Of a DNA stretch of 45,490 bases, positions 7,148 through 15,530 are shown piece by piece. The notes below the pieces were generated by a model. That model made no database searches. It was not told where the DNA came from and worked only from the letters and a program-made list of their open reading frames with translations. Made by a program: the position numbers and the translations under genes. This DNA is from Deltaproteobacteria bacterium (lineage in GTDB: Bacteria; Desulfobacterota; Syntrophia; Syntrophales; JAFGHS01). The stretch's first letter is position 1; every line of letters begins with the position of its first letter. The stretch spans positions 1-45,490 of the forward strand of contig JAFGLN010000036.1 of NCBI GenBank assembly GCA_016928025.1, in the 5' to 3' direction.

Positions 7148-9379
7148 ATGAATTTACGCGATCTTATAAAAAATTTTTTTTCTATCCGGCTGTGGCCGTT
7201 ATATCTATTCCTAATCATCACCGTCCTGGCCGAATTCTTCAATGCAATCTTAAACATCATTATCACTCTGATCTGGCGGGGACAGGTTGATTTGGACTTT
7301 CTTATTATCGGATCGATCAATGCCTTCATCGTCACCTGCCTGATTGTCCCCATGATCACATATTTGATCATCCATTTTTATAACCTTGAAGACGTGAACC
7401 GCCATCTCCGGTCGGAAATCGAAGAAAGAGCGAGGACCGACGAAGCCTTGCGTCAGAATGAAAAAATGCTGCGCATGATCTCGGATAACTCAAGGGATGT
7501 TATTTGGATGACGGACATGAACATCCATTTTACTTTCTGTAGTCCGGCCGTGGAACAGGTTCTGGGTTATACAGCCGAAGAATACATTAAAGGAAAACTT
7601 CAGGATTACGTAACTTCTGCTTCAATGGAGTTTATTTTAAAAACCTTTGCCGAAGAGATTTCCATAGAGGAGTCGACAAACAAAGATTTTCAACGGAAAC
7701 GGACCATTGAAATTGAAATGATACGAAAAGATGGTCAAATTATCTGGATCGAAGTAAATATGACGTTCATGAGGGATACCGATGGCAAACCTATAGGCAT
7801 TTTGGGCTTTTCAAGAGACATTACAGAACAAAAAAGGGACAAGGACGCCTTGAAGGAGTCGGAAGAAAAATATCGGCTGCTCTTTGAAAATATCAACGAT
7901 GTCGTCTATTCCCTGGATAACAATTTCAATGTCGTCAGCGTATCACCCTCCGTAGAGAAGCATTTGGGGTACCATCCCGATGAACTTATCGGCATGAACA
8001 TAGAGCAACAAGCGATCTTTCCACAGGAAATGTTTGAAAAATCCTTAAAGCGAGTCGAGCGCTATCTTAGGGGAGAATCTCTGCCTCCGGAAGAATATAA
8101 AGTTGTCGCCAAGGATGGAACGATCAAGGACGCGGAAATCGGCGGATCCCCCATTATACGTGAAGGAAAAATCATCGGTTTTATGTCCGTGGGCCGCGAC
8201 ATCACCGCCCACAAGGAAGCGGAAGCGGAAAGAGCGCGTCTGGAACAGAAACTCAACCAGGTTCAAAAACTGGAGGCCATTGGAACCCTGGCCGGCGGTA
8301 TCGCCCATGATTTCAATAATCTCTTGATGAGTATTCAAGGCTTCGCCTCGTTGATGCTCATGGAGATCGATCCGGGCCACCCGCATTACGAAAAGCTCAA
8401 GAATATCGAATCCCAGATCCACAACGGCGCCGATTTGACCAGACAGCTTCTCGGCTTTGCCAGAGGTGGTCGCTATGAAGTCCGAACGGTAGATCTCAAT
8501 GAAATCATTAAGAAAACGTCTCACATGTTCGGCCGAACAAAAAAAGAAATTTCCATTCACTTCAACAAACATGACGACCAATTATGGCCCGTGGAGGTCG
8601 ACCAGGGACAGATAGAACAGGTTCTGCTTAATCTTTATGTCAATGCCTGGCAGGCCATGCCGGCCGGGGGCGATTTGTTTTTGGAAACCCGAAACGTCCG
8701 CCTGGATGAAGTCTATACCCGGGGACATGATATAACACCCGGTAATTATGTTAAGTTCTCCATAACAGACACAGGCACCGGCATGGATGATAAAACGAAA
8801 TCCCGTATTTTTGAGCCTTTTTTTACCACGAAAGAGATGGGCAGAGGGACCGGTTTAGGACTGGCCATGGTCTATGGGATCATCAAGGGTCATAAAGGGG
8901 CCATTAATGTTTACAGTGAAAAAGGAAACGGCACAACATTTAATATTTATCTGCCCGCTTCTGAAAAGAAGCTTACGGCCATTAAAGAATCCCACGGTAA
9001 AATAGAAAAGGGTCACGAAACCATTCTTTTAGTCGACGACGAAGAGATGATCCTCAATGTGACCGAGAAACTGCTGAAAAATTTGGGTTATCAGGTGATC
9101 ACCGCAAAAGGCGGCGAAGAAGCGATTGAAATCTACCGCCGTAAAAAATTCGGTATCCATCTCGTTGTTTTAGATATGATTATGCCGGGCATGAACGGAG
9201 GCGAAACATTTGATCGTTTGAAGGGAATCAATCCACACATCAAAGTCATTCTCTCAAGCGGTTACAGTCTCAACAATCAGGCCGCCGATATTTTAAAAAA
9301 GGGGTGCCGGGACTTTATTCAAAAACCTTTCAACATTGAGGACTTGTCACAGTCTATCCGAGCGGTTTTAGAGCGGTGA
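7148..9379 (+). CDS. Hybrid sensor histidine kinase (2 TM, PAS-PAS-HisKA-HATPase-REC)
   Basis: A 743-residue membrane sensor. Two hydrophobic segments (about residues 14-40 and 47-75) form an N-terminal membrane anchor with almost no periplasmic loop, so it probably senses within the membrane or cytoplasm. Two PAS domains follow (about 98-230 and 237-355), each ending in a GF(S/M)..RDIT-type PAC motif. The phosphoacceptor is His387 in GGIAHDFNN. The ATPase domain has N-box NLYVNAWQAMP, G1 DTGTGM and G2 GTGLGLAM. A C-terminal receiver (about 625-743) carries VDDEE and phosphorylatable Asp676 in VVLDMIMPGMNG. There is no response regulator gene beside it, so it is an orphan. Output partner and signal are unknown. 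The start ATG 7148 has only a weak SD. Confidence 0.93.
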   Translation: MNLRDLIKNFFSIRLWPLYLFLIITVLAEFFNAILNIIITLIWRGQVDLDFLIIGSINAFIVTCLIVPMITYLIIHFYNLEDVNRHLRSEIEERARTDEALRQNEKMLRMISDNSRDVIWMTDMNIHFTFCSPAVEQVLGYTAEEYIKGKLQDYVTSASMEFILKTFAEEISIEESTNKDFQRKRTIEIEMIRKDGQIIWIEVNMTFMRDTDGKPIGILGFSRDITEQKRDKDALKESEEKYRLLFENINDVVYSLDNNFNVVSVSPSVEKHLGYHPDELIGMNIEQQAIFPQEMFEKSLKRVERYLRGESLPPEEYKVVAKDGTIKDAEIGGSPIIREGKIIGFMSVGRDITAHKEAEAERARLEQKLNQVQKLEAIGTLAGGIAHDFNNLLMSIQGFASLMLMEIDPGHPHYEKLKNIESQIHNGADLTRQLLGFARGGRYEVRTVDLNEIIKKTSHMFGRTKKEISIHFNKHDDQLWPVEVDQGQIEQVLLNLYVNAWQAMPAGGDLFLETRNVRLDEVYTRGHDITPGNYVKFSITDTGTGMDDKTKSRIFEPFFTTKEMGRGTGLGLAMVYGIIKGHKGAINVYSEKGNGTTFNIYLPASEKKLTAIKESHGKIEKGHETILLVDDEEMILNVTEKLLKNLGYQVITAKGGEEAIEIYRRKKFGIHLVVLDMIMPGMNGGETFDRLKGINPHIKVILSSGYSLNNQAADILKKGCRDFIQKPFNIEDLSQSIRAVLER

Positions 9380-9480
9380 TCACACCGCCCTTTTAGCCGA
9401 TTTCGCTGAACGCTGGGCTGTCACAAAGGTCTGCCAACAGGGACCGCAAGACGATCCGATCGAACTGAGGCCCATAAATC

Positions 9481-9506
9481 AAAAAGCCCGTTCGAAAACG
9501 GGCTTT
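9481..9506 (-). terminator. Rho-independent terminator after tRNA-Asn
   Basis: AAAGCCCG (9483-9490) pairs with CGGGCTTT (9499-9506), loop 8 nt. Read on the minus strand it ends in a run of T and lies 8 nt beyond the tRNA 3' end. It also faces the end of the kinase gene on the plus strand. Confidence 0.8.
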
Positions 9507-9513
9507 CATTATC

Positions 9514-9589
9514 TGGCTCCCCAGCGCGGACTCGAACCACGGACATGCTGGTTAACAGCCAGCCGCTCTACCAACTGAGCTACTGGGGA
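9514..9589 (-). tRNA. tRNA-Asn (anticodon GTT), 76 nt with encoded CCA
   Basis: On the minus strand the acceptor TCCCCAG pairs with CTGGGGA, D-arm GCTC/GAGC, anticodon stem GCTGG/CCAGC around loop CTGTTAA (anticodon GTT), and T-arm CGTGG/CCGCG around TTCGAGT. The discriminator is G and CCA is encoded. All four helices close, so the gene looks functional. Confidence 0.97.
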
Positions 9590-9611
9590 ACAATCGGTTA
9601 ATTTCGCGACT

Positions 9612-9640
9612 CTCATAATACAAGAATAATGAAATGTCAA
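9612..9640 (-). promoter_or_regulatory. Sigma70-type promoter of tRNA-Asn
   Basis: On the minus strand a consensus -35 TTGACA (9635-9640) is followed after exactly 17 bp by TATGAG (9612-9617), about 23 nt before the tRNA 5' end. Spacing and position suit a stable-RNA promoter. Confidence 0.6.
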
Positions 9641-9864
9641 CAAGCGTCTTTTTATTTGTCTATCATTTTTCCGACCCATCTTTTATGCCGAACAAATCAA
9701 ATATAAACTTGTTCACATATGAAAGAAAATAATGTAATAGTCTCCTTTGGAAGAAGGCGTTGATTACAGATTTTACAATAACAAAGCCTTTCGTTCCCTT
9801 TACTGCTTTAATCCATTCGGCTCTGAACCACCCCGACAACAACAATGAGAAAGGCAGAGCAATC

Positions 9865-10134
9865 ATGAAACCCAACGTCATCATCATCAATCCAAAAGAC
9901 AATGTCGCAATCGCCGTCGAGACGATCAGACAGGGCAAACCCGTTTGTTTGCCCGGCGGCGGAGATTTCACGGCCCTGGCCGATATTCCCTACAGCCACA
10001 AAGTCGCTTTGCAGGACATCCAGGAAGGCGAAAACATCATCAAATACGGTGAGATGATCGGTAAGGCCACGGAAAACATCGGCAAGGGCCAATGGGTCCA
10101 CACCCACAATCTCGATATCGACCATAAGAGGTAA
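9865..10134 (+). CDS. UxaA/SuyA-type lyase small subunit (SAF domain)
   Basis: An 89-residue protein starting MKPNVIIINPKDNVAIAV at ATG 9865; the frame is open further upstream but without family similarity. It matches the SAF-domain small part of altronate/galactarate dehydratases and of (2R)-sulfolactate sulfo-lyase (SuyA): NPKDNVAIAV, then IPYSHKVAL, then EGENIIKYGEMIGKATENIGKGQWVHTHN-type blocks (the last from about residue 53). The next gene is the matching large subunit, starting 5 nt after this stop, so the two are translationally coupled. In UxaA both parts form one chain; the split form occurs in SuyAB and several uncharacterised relatives. Substrate (sugar acid, sulfolactate or other 2-hydroxy acid) cannot be decided from sequence. 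Confidence 0.85.
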   Translation: MKPNVIIINPKDNVAIAVETIRQGKPVCLPGGGDFTALADIPYSHKVALQDIQEGENIIKYGEMIGKATENIGKGQWVHTHNLDIDHKR

Positions 10135-10139
10135 CGGCA

Positions 10140-11297
10140 ATGGAAACTTTTCAAGGCTATGAAAGACCGGATGGATCCGCGGGTATCAGGAATTATGTGG
10201 CGGTCATTCCCTCGGTTTCCTGCGCGAACGGCGTCGTCGGCCTGATCGCCCGGGGCGCGCCGGATTGCATTCCCCTGTATCACGGTCACGGCTGCGGCAG
10301 GAGCATCGAGGTCCCCGTTCATAAACGGGCCCTTGTCAATCTGGGTAAAAATCCCAACGTGGCCGCCGTTCTCATCATCGGCCTAGGCTGCGAGATTCTC
10401 AAAGCGGAAGGCCTGGTTGCGGCCATCGCCGAATCGGGAAAACCGGTGGAATACCTCTCCATTCAACGTGACGGCGGGTCCCGCAAAACAGCCACCAAAG
10501 GGATTGACATCGTTCAAAGGTTGCTGAAGGAGGCCGAAAGCTGCAAGCGCAAAGCCTTCCCCCTGGAGTGTATCACCGTGGGACTGGAGTGCGGCGGTTC
10601 CGACGCTTTTTCCGGCGTCACGGCCAATCCCGGCGTGGGACTGGCATCGGACTGGATCGTCGATCAGGGCGGCACCGTTATCCTGACGGAGGATACGGAA
10701 ATGATCGGCACCAGCCATATCCTGGAGCGCCGGGCCAAAACCCCCGAAGTCGCCGCCGCTATCGCAACCATGGTTGCCGACGCCGAAAAACTGACCCACG
10801 ATCTGATGGGCCCCCTGGCCCCGTTTGTGATCGCCCCGGGCAATATGGACGGCGGCATGAGTTCCATCCAGGAAAAATCTCTCGGCTGCATTGTGAAGGC
10901 AGGCAGCCGATCGATCAACCAGGTCGTCGACTACGCGGAAATCCCCTCGCAAAAAGGCGTCATTCTTATGGACGGGCCGGGTTACGATACGGAATCCCTG
11001 ACGGGCCTTGCCGCCGGCGGGGCACAGTTGATCGTCTTTACGACCGGACGGGGCAATCCCATCGGCTTTCCCATCGTGCCGGTCATCAAGGTGGCCTCCA
11101 CCTCCCAACTGTATCAATCCATGGAGGACGACATGGACATCAATGCCGGTTCCGTCCTGGAAGGAAAAGATCTGAAAGATCTTGGTGCCGACATCATTGC
11201 CCTGATCAAAAAAGTCCTTGATGGTGAACGAACAAAGGCGGAAATCAACAGGCAGGACGGCATTCTGTGCCTGTATACGATGCATCCAGCCTTTTGA
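10140..11297 (+). CDS. UxaA/SuyB-family lyase large subunit
   Basis: A 385-residue C-terminal catalytic part of the UxaA family, which eliminates water (altronate, galactarate) or sulfite (sulfolactate) from 2-hydroxy acids using a metal. Family blocks are all present: GYERPDGSAGIRNYVAV at the N-terminus, HGHGCGR near residue 48, GLGCE near 80, ECGGSDAFSGVTANPGVG near 150, GNMDGGMSSIQEKSLGCIVK near 238, and MDGPGYDTESLTGLAAGGA followed by TGRGNPIGFP. Its SD (AGAGGT) overlaps the stop of the small-subunit gene. It is cytoplasmic. The downstream lactonase-like remnant suggests the pair was once part of a lactone or sugar-acid route; this is inference. Confidence 0.87.
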   Translation: METFQGYERPDGSAGIRNYVAVIPSVSCANGVVGLIARGAPDCIPLYHGHGCGRSIEVPVHKRALVNLGKNPNVAAVLIIGLGCEILKAEGLVAAIAESGKPVEYLSIQRDGGSRKTATKGIDIVQRLLKEAESCKRKAFPLECITVGLECGGSDAFSGVTANPGVGLASDWIVDQGGTVILTEDTEMIGTSHILERRAKTPEVAAAIATMVADAEKLTHDLMGPLAPFVIAPGNMDGGMSSIQEKSLGCIVKAGSRSINQVVDYAEIPSQKGVILMDGPGYDTESLTGLAAGGAQLIVFTTGRGNPIGFPIVPVIKVASTSQLYQSMEDDMDINAGSVLEGKDLKDLGADIIALIKKVLDGERTKAEINRQDGILCLYTMHPAF

Positions 11298-11395
11298 CGA
11301 CTGCGTTTCGTTCGGTAATACTTCGATATTAAGACCAAGAGTTTCATTGTTTCATTGTAATAAAACTTTGAAAAGGAAACAAATAAACGACAGAG

Positions 11396-11748
11396 GTGAT
11401 ACCCATGAGCATAATCAACACCGTTCTGGGTCCCATTTCTTCCGACGATCTGGGTTTGACTCTCGCGCACGAACATATCATCGCCGGCTATCCGGGCTGG
11501 GATTGTGATCCCCTGGCCAGACCTTACGACAAGGACAAAATCGTCTCATTTTGTCTGTGCGTCATGGCGCCGATCAAAGACTACGGCGTCAGTACGATCA
11601 CGGAAGACGAAAAGCTGAGAATTCCCCATCGGTCCATGGTCAATATCTTCCAGAATATTATACCGGCCCTCAAGGATGCGGAACCGCGGATGAACAGATT
11701 AAAACCATGATCATCGATAATCCGAAGCATTTGTTTAGCGGATTGTGA
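11396..11748 (+). pseudogene. Decayed phosphotriesterase-like amidohydrolase/lactonase
   Basis: From ATG 11396 (good SD, AGAGGTGAT) the product begins like phosphotriesterase-family proteins: VLGPISSDDLGLTLAHEHII, including the HxH metal ligands, then DYGVSTI near residue 65. It then jumps straight to a segment typical of the C-terminus (MVNIFQNIIPALKDA). The final residues, DEQIKTMIIDNPKHLFSGL, continue only in another frame that stops at 11748. Intact relatives are roughly 300-350 residues, so about two thirds are missing and a frameshift lies near 11680-11690. The bridging Lys and the other His/Asp metal ligands are gone, so no activity is expected. It follows the UxaA-type pair on the same strand. 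A 6-bp inverted repeat at 11749-11767 follows. Confidence 0.8.
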
Positions 11749-11775
11749 TTCTGATGATGAGAATCGCTTGATCTT

Positions 11776-12702
11776 TTATCGACGGAACCGCTCGAACGAA
11801 CCGAAAACCTTTTTCCCCTTTTCGGTCAGGAAGGCATGATAAAGCATATCGGCAACAAACAACATCACCTGATTGACGGTATATTTATCATCCAGCGACG
11901 CCCGGTGTACCGCTATCTCATCCAGTAAAATGTTGAAGAATCCAAGCAGTTCCGGGTCGACATCGCGAATCAGGCCGTTCTTGATCCCCAATGAAATATG
12001 ACCGGCTACGTTCTCGGTCATTTCGCTATACAACTTCGACAGCCTTTCCTTGGCCCATTGGTCGCCAATGGCAACCCCGGCCCTCAATTGGTTGATGATC
12101 TCGCCGATCTTTGCGTAGTGCTTGTAAAAGACATTGAACATGATGGTCGTCCGCTGACCGATATCCTTTTCCTTTTCCAACTCGGCTTTAGTCTCTTCAC
12201 GCAGCTTCCTGACGACGTATTCAATCACTTCAAAAAAAAGTTCCCGCTTGTCACGAAAATAATGGTAGAAAGTAGGGGCCGAGATACCGACCATCCGAGC
12301 AATGTCCCGGATATTGGTCAGATAATACCCCCGGTCGGCGTATAATTTAAGGGTCATTTCAATGATTTCTTCCCTCTTTTTTTGTCCTTTCTCTTTGTAT
12401 ACCTTTTCGGAAGTCGGCAGCCCGGTTTCTTTGCCCTTCGTCAGGCTGAAGTTGTCCGTCAATTCATGTTTAATCAAATCCAAAGGAATCCTGGAGCATT
12501 TTGCCGATTTGAGGAAATCAACCTTGATCTTCTGGATTGCGTCAAGCCTCTGCAAATGGGTTTGGTCATAATAAGCCATGGTCTTTCCCGTCTTATCAGG
12601 GGGGTGTAGCAGCCCATATTGCACATAGTGATGAATGGTGGAACGTTTGACACCCGATTCTCTTTCCAGTTCCGCGATCGTCATGCCTTTTTTTCTTTTC
12701 AT
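11776..12702 (-). CDS. MerR-TetR fusion transcriptional regulator, copy 1
   Basis: A 308-residue protein with two DNA-binding modules. Residues about 7-80 are a MerR-type winged helix (MTIAELERESGVKRSTIHHY, then YGLLHPPDKTGKTMAYYD and a hydrophobic helix). Residues about 108-165 are a TetR helix-turn-helix (EIIEMTLKLYADRGY, IRDIARMVGISAPTFYHYFRDK). The remainder (165-308) is an all-helical TetR-type ligand/dimer domain. It is divergent from GRE1, 319 bp away, which implies it controls that operon and itself. Copy 2 at 30221-31147 has the same length, is roughly 70% identical by eye, and likewise faces a GRE. TetR relatives often bind acyl-CoA or aromatic ligands; the ligand here is unknown. 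Confidence 0.9.
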   Translation of the reverse strand: MKRKKGMTIAELERESGVKRSTIHHYVQYGLLHPPDKTGKTMAYYDQTHLQRLDAIQKIKVDFLKSAKCSRIPLDLIKHELTDNFSLTKGKETGLPTSEKVYKEKGQKKREEIIEMTLKLYADRGYYLTNIRDIARMVGISAPTFYHYFRDKRELFFEVIEYVVRKLREETKAELEKEKDIGQRTTIMFNVFYKHYAKIGEIINQLRAGVAIGDQWAKERLSKLYSEMTENVAGHISLGIKNGLIRDVDPELLGFFNILLDEIAVHRASLDDKYTVNQVMLFVADMLYHAFLTEKGKKVFGSFERFRR

Positions 12703-13021
12703 AACACCACCGAAAAATATTGAAACACTGATTGTAAAGTACCAATTAGAAAGTAATTTTATAAAGCAAAAAAACTAAATATTCAAATATTATATGGCTT
12801 ATATCAGATCGAACCAAGTTTGTCGATAAATAGATCATTAATCTATTAAACAGGTTACTAACTTGACACCAATTTTATTTCCAAAAAAAAATTTCTTGAC
12901 AAATTGATCCATCTTGCCGAAATATAGATTGTGAAGTAAATAACATTATAATTTAGATTAAGCAACAACATTTTATTTTTAAAGGGGATTTTGATCCGTT
13001 TCCCATGAAGGAGAGGTTTTA
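12703..13021. promoter_or_regulatory. Divergent control region between MerR-TetR copy 1 and GRE1
   Basis: A 319-bp AT-rich spacer with no gene. It contains ATTGTAAAGTA at 12731, the inverted repeat at 12829-12847, TTGACA hexamers at 12863 and 12896, TATAGA at 12923 (21 bp after the second hexamer, a stretched spacer of the kind MerR-type activators can use), and ATTGTGAAGTA at 12928. A good SD (AAGGAGAGG) precedes GRE1. Functions of these sites are inferred. Confidence 0.55.
12829..12847. promoter_or_regulatory. Candidate MerR-TetR operator (AATAGAT-N5-ATCTATT)
   Basis: A perfect 7-bp inverted repeat with a 5-bp centre. It includes the octamer ATAGATCA, which is repeated in tandem in the corresponding spacer of the second regulator-GRE module (31528-31543). 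Confidence 0.45.
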
Positions 13022-15460
13022 ATGGCCGTGCAATTAAATCAAGCAAAAAAAGCACCGACAAGACCAACGACCGAAACGATACCCTATTCCGTCAGAATCG
13101 CCAGGCTTCGGGACAGCTTCCTGTCAAGTCCATACGAGGCCGATATCGAACGGGCCAGATATTATACCCGGGCTTATCGGCAATCCGAGGGCAAACCTCC
13201 CTGCATAAGGGCGGCCGAGGGACTGGCGGAGACGCTTCGGCACATGACGATTCATATCGAAGAGGACGACATACTGGTCGGAGCCAAAACGGCAAAAAAA
13301 ATTGCCGGCCCCATCGGTATCGAACGGTCCGCCAACAGCATGGTCACGACGATCAGCACCTATTTCCACGGCAAGGACATAGAGGACATCGGCTTTCTGG
13401 ATAAGACATCCAACCGGAACCCTGAATTTCACAGGTCTCTTCTGAATATGCCGGAAGACATGCACCGGGAACTGACCCGGGACATTCTCCCTTACTGGGA
13501 AGGAAAGGACATCCGGACCCGGCTGATCGAGGGCTGGAAAAAGGCAGGCATCTATAAAGAAAATGAGCCTGTTTCCTCCCCGGTTGAAATTGCCGATATG
13601 CAGGGTCATGTCACCGCCGGCATCAAAAAAGTATTGGATTTGGGCTTCAAAGGCATTTCAAGACAGGCGGCACAGCGCCTGGCAAATCTCAAAGAAAACG
13701 AAGAGAGATATGAGGACCGCAAAGATTTCCTCGAATCGGTGCGGATCGCCGCGGATGCCGTTTGTGAACACGCCGGGCGTTATGCCGCCCTGGCGGAGGA
13801 TTTGGCCCAAAAGGCCAAAGGAAAACGAAAAGCGGAATTGAAGCAGATTGCCGACCGCTGCCGGCGGGTTCCCGCCGAACCGGCACGCGATTTTATGGAG
13901 GCACTTCAATCCATCTGGATGACTCAAGCCCTGCTGGTTTTGAGCTACGGCGAGGACTCGGTGATCTGTCCGGGGCGCATCGATCAATTCCTCTTTCCTT
14001 ATTATGAAAAAGATCTTAAAACCGGCGGAATTAACGAACAAAGGGCGCTTGAAGCCATTGAGGAATATTTCATCAAACTGTCCACCTTCATTACCTTCGG
14101 GCCTAATAATGTGACCATCGGCGGTCTCGATAAAAACGGCGAAAATGCCGTCAATGCTGTTTCTTATATGATGCTGGAAGCCCACAGGCGCCTGAAAGGG
14201 CTTCGTAACGGATTGGCCGTTAGAATCTCTCCCGAAACGCCCCGTGAATTTCTTCTCAAAGCCTGTGAAACCCACCGTAGAACCGCCGGCGTTTCATTTT
14301 ACAATGATACGATTGTCATCAGGGACTTAATCAAAGACGGCTATTCTTTGGAAGACGCCAGGGATTATTCGATCGTAGGCTGCGTGGAGCCCACCGGAAC
14401 GGGCAACAACAGCGGGTACACCGCCGGAAGTGGGATCCGCATGTCCGTCATCCTGGAGATGGCTCTGAATGAAGGATGCGCCTTTGCTTACCAATGGAAG
14501 CCTTTGGGCTTGAAAACCCCGGCAGCATCGGAGTTCAAGACCTTTGAAGATGCCAAACAGGCCTTCGCCGACCAGTTTATTTACACGATGGATTTGATGG
14601 CAAAAAAAACCCGGATCAAGGATCAGATTTTCGCGGAATGGTATCCGTCACCGCTCCTGTCATCCACCATCGAAGGCTGTATCGAATCCGGGGAAGACAT
14701 TACCCAGGGCGGCGCTTTTTACAATCATGGTTCCTGCTCCGCCCGGGGTGTCGGCACCGTGACCGATTCGCTGGCAGCTATTCGGTGGGCCGTCTTTGAG
14801 GAAAAGATTGTCTCCCTGGAGGACCTGATTCAACACCTGCGCAACAATTTCAAAGATGCTGAACCGTTGAGGCAACAGCTCATCCAGAAAGCCCCTAAAT
14901 ACGGCAACGGCGATCCGTCTGTCGACGACATCGCCCTGTGGATTGTGGATTTATATAGCCGAGAGGCGCGAAAGCATGAGCGCCTGTTTGGCGGCTTCTA
15001 TCGAACGCTGTTAGTCGCCTCCGGGACGCAACTTTATGAAGGCCGCGACTGCTGGGCAACGGCTGACGGGCGTCTGGCCCGACAACCCGTTTCCAACGGC
15101 ATTTCACCATCCAATGCCTGCGAACGCAACGGCATGACTGCGGCCATGCGTTCAGTGGCCGAAGTCTGCTTCCCGAACATGTCGAACGGCAGCGGCTATA
15201 ATATGAACATCAATCCCATCACCATCAGGACCGACGAGGGTTTGGATAAATTTGCCTCATTGATTGAGGGTTTTTTCGAAATGGGCGGTCGGCAGGTTCA
15301 ATTCAATCCCATGAGCCGGGCCACCCTGCAGGACGCTCAGAAAAACCCAAAGAACTACCCCGATTTGATGGTTAAAGTCTCGGGATATTCATTCCGGTTC
15401 ATTGATCTGTCCAAAGCGCTTCAGAACGACGTCATCAACCGGACGGAGTTCAGCGTTTAG
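13022..15460 (+). CDS. Glycyl radical enzyme GRE1 (PFL-like, substrate unassigned)
   Basis: An 812-residue glycyl radical enzyme with a PFL-type barrel domain (about 30-650) and a C-terminal glycyl-radical domain (about 690-812). The thiyl-radical Cys is Cys454 in IVGCVEPTGTG; the GCVEP motif with its Glu base is the form seen in diol dehydratases, choline lyase and similar lyases, and is absent from pyruvate formate-lyase. The radical Gly is Gly788 in VKVSGYSF, with Lys where the family usually has Arg (RVxGY). The protein ends in NDVINRTEF, normal for the family. It differs from GRE2 and GRE3 around the active-site loop (TAGSGIRMSVILEM), so it probably has another substrate. It lies 70 nt before GRE2 in one operon. 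No activase is adjacent. Cytoplasmic, oxygen-sensitive. Confidence 0.93.
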   Translation: MAVQLNQAKKAPTRPTTETIPYSVRIARLRDSFLSSPYEADIERARYYTRAYRQSEGKPPCIRAAEGLAETLRHMTIHIEEDDILVGAKTAKKIAGPIGIERSANSMVTTISTYFHGKDIEDIGFLDKTSNRNPEFHRSLLNMPEDMHRELTRDILPYWEGKDIRTRLIEGWKKAGIYKENEPVSSPVEIADMQGHVTAGIKKVLDLGFKGISRQAAQRLANLKENEERYEDRKDFLESVRIAADAVCEHAGRYAALAEDLAQKAKGKRKAELKQIADRCRRVPAEPARDFMEALQSIWMTQALLVLSYGEDSVICPGRIDQFLFPYYEKDLKTGGINEQRALEAIEEYFIKLSTFITFGPNNVTIGGLDKNGENAVNAVSYMMLEAHRRLKGLRNGLAVRISPETPREFLLKACETHRRTAGVSFYNDTIVIRDLIKDGYSLEDARDYSIVGCVEPTGTGNNSGYTAGSGIRMSVILEMALNEGCAFAYQWKPLGLKTPAASEFKTFEDAKQAFADQFIYTMDLMAKKTRIKDQIFAEWYPSPLLSSTIEGCIESGEDITQGGAFYNHGSCSARGVGTVTDSLAAIRWAVFEEKIVSLEDLIQHLRNNFKDAEPLRQQLIQKAPKYGNGDPSVDDIALWIVDLYSREARKHERLFGGFYRTLLVASGTQLYEGRDCWATADGRLARQPVSNGISPSNACERNGMTAAMRSVAEVCFPNMSNGSGYNMNINPITIRTDEGLDKFASLIEGFFEMGGRQVQFNPMSRATLQDAQKNPKNYPDLMVKVSGYSFRFIDLSKALQNDVINRTEFSV

Positions 15461-15530
15461 AATGATGGAAAGACAAAGTATTTGTTAAAATAACATAGAA
15501 ATATTCATTATATCTTAGGAGGTACAAAAT

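Noticed and set aside
9514-9589. tRNA-Asn as attachment site of an integrated island to its right
   Set aside because: Its 3' end points left, away from the accessory region, and I saw no repeated copy of the 3' end and no integrase gene in the window.
9663-9971. Minus-strand frame of 102 codons with hydrophobic stretch opposite the small lyase subunit
   Set aside because: It is the shadow of the SAF-domain gene and its leader; no start signal and no family match.
13022-15460. GRE1 as alkylsuccinate/benzylsuccinate synthase or pyruvate formate-lyase
   Set aside because: GCVEP with its Glu is characteristic of dehydratase/lyase-type GREs and is not expected in those enzymes; no small subunits of benzylsuccinate synthase type lie nearby.
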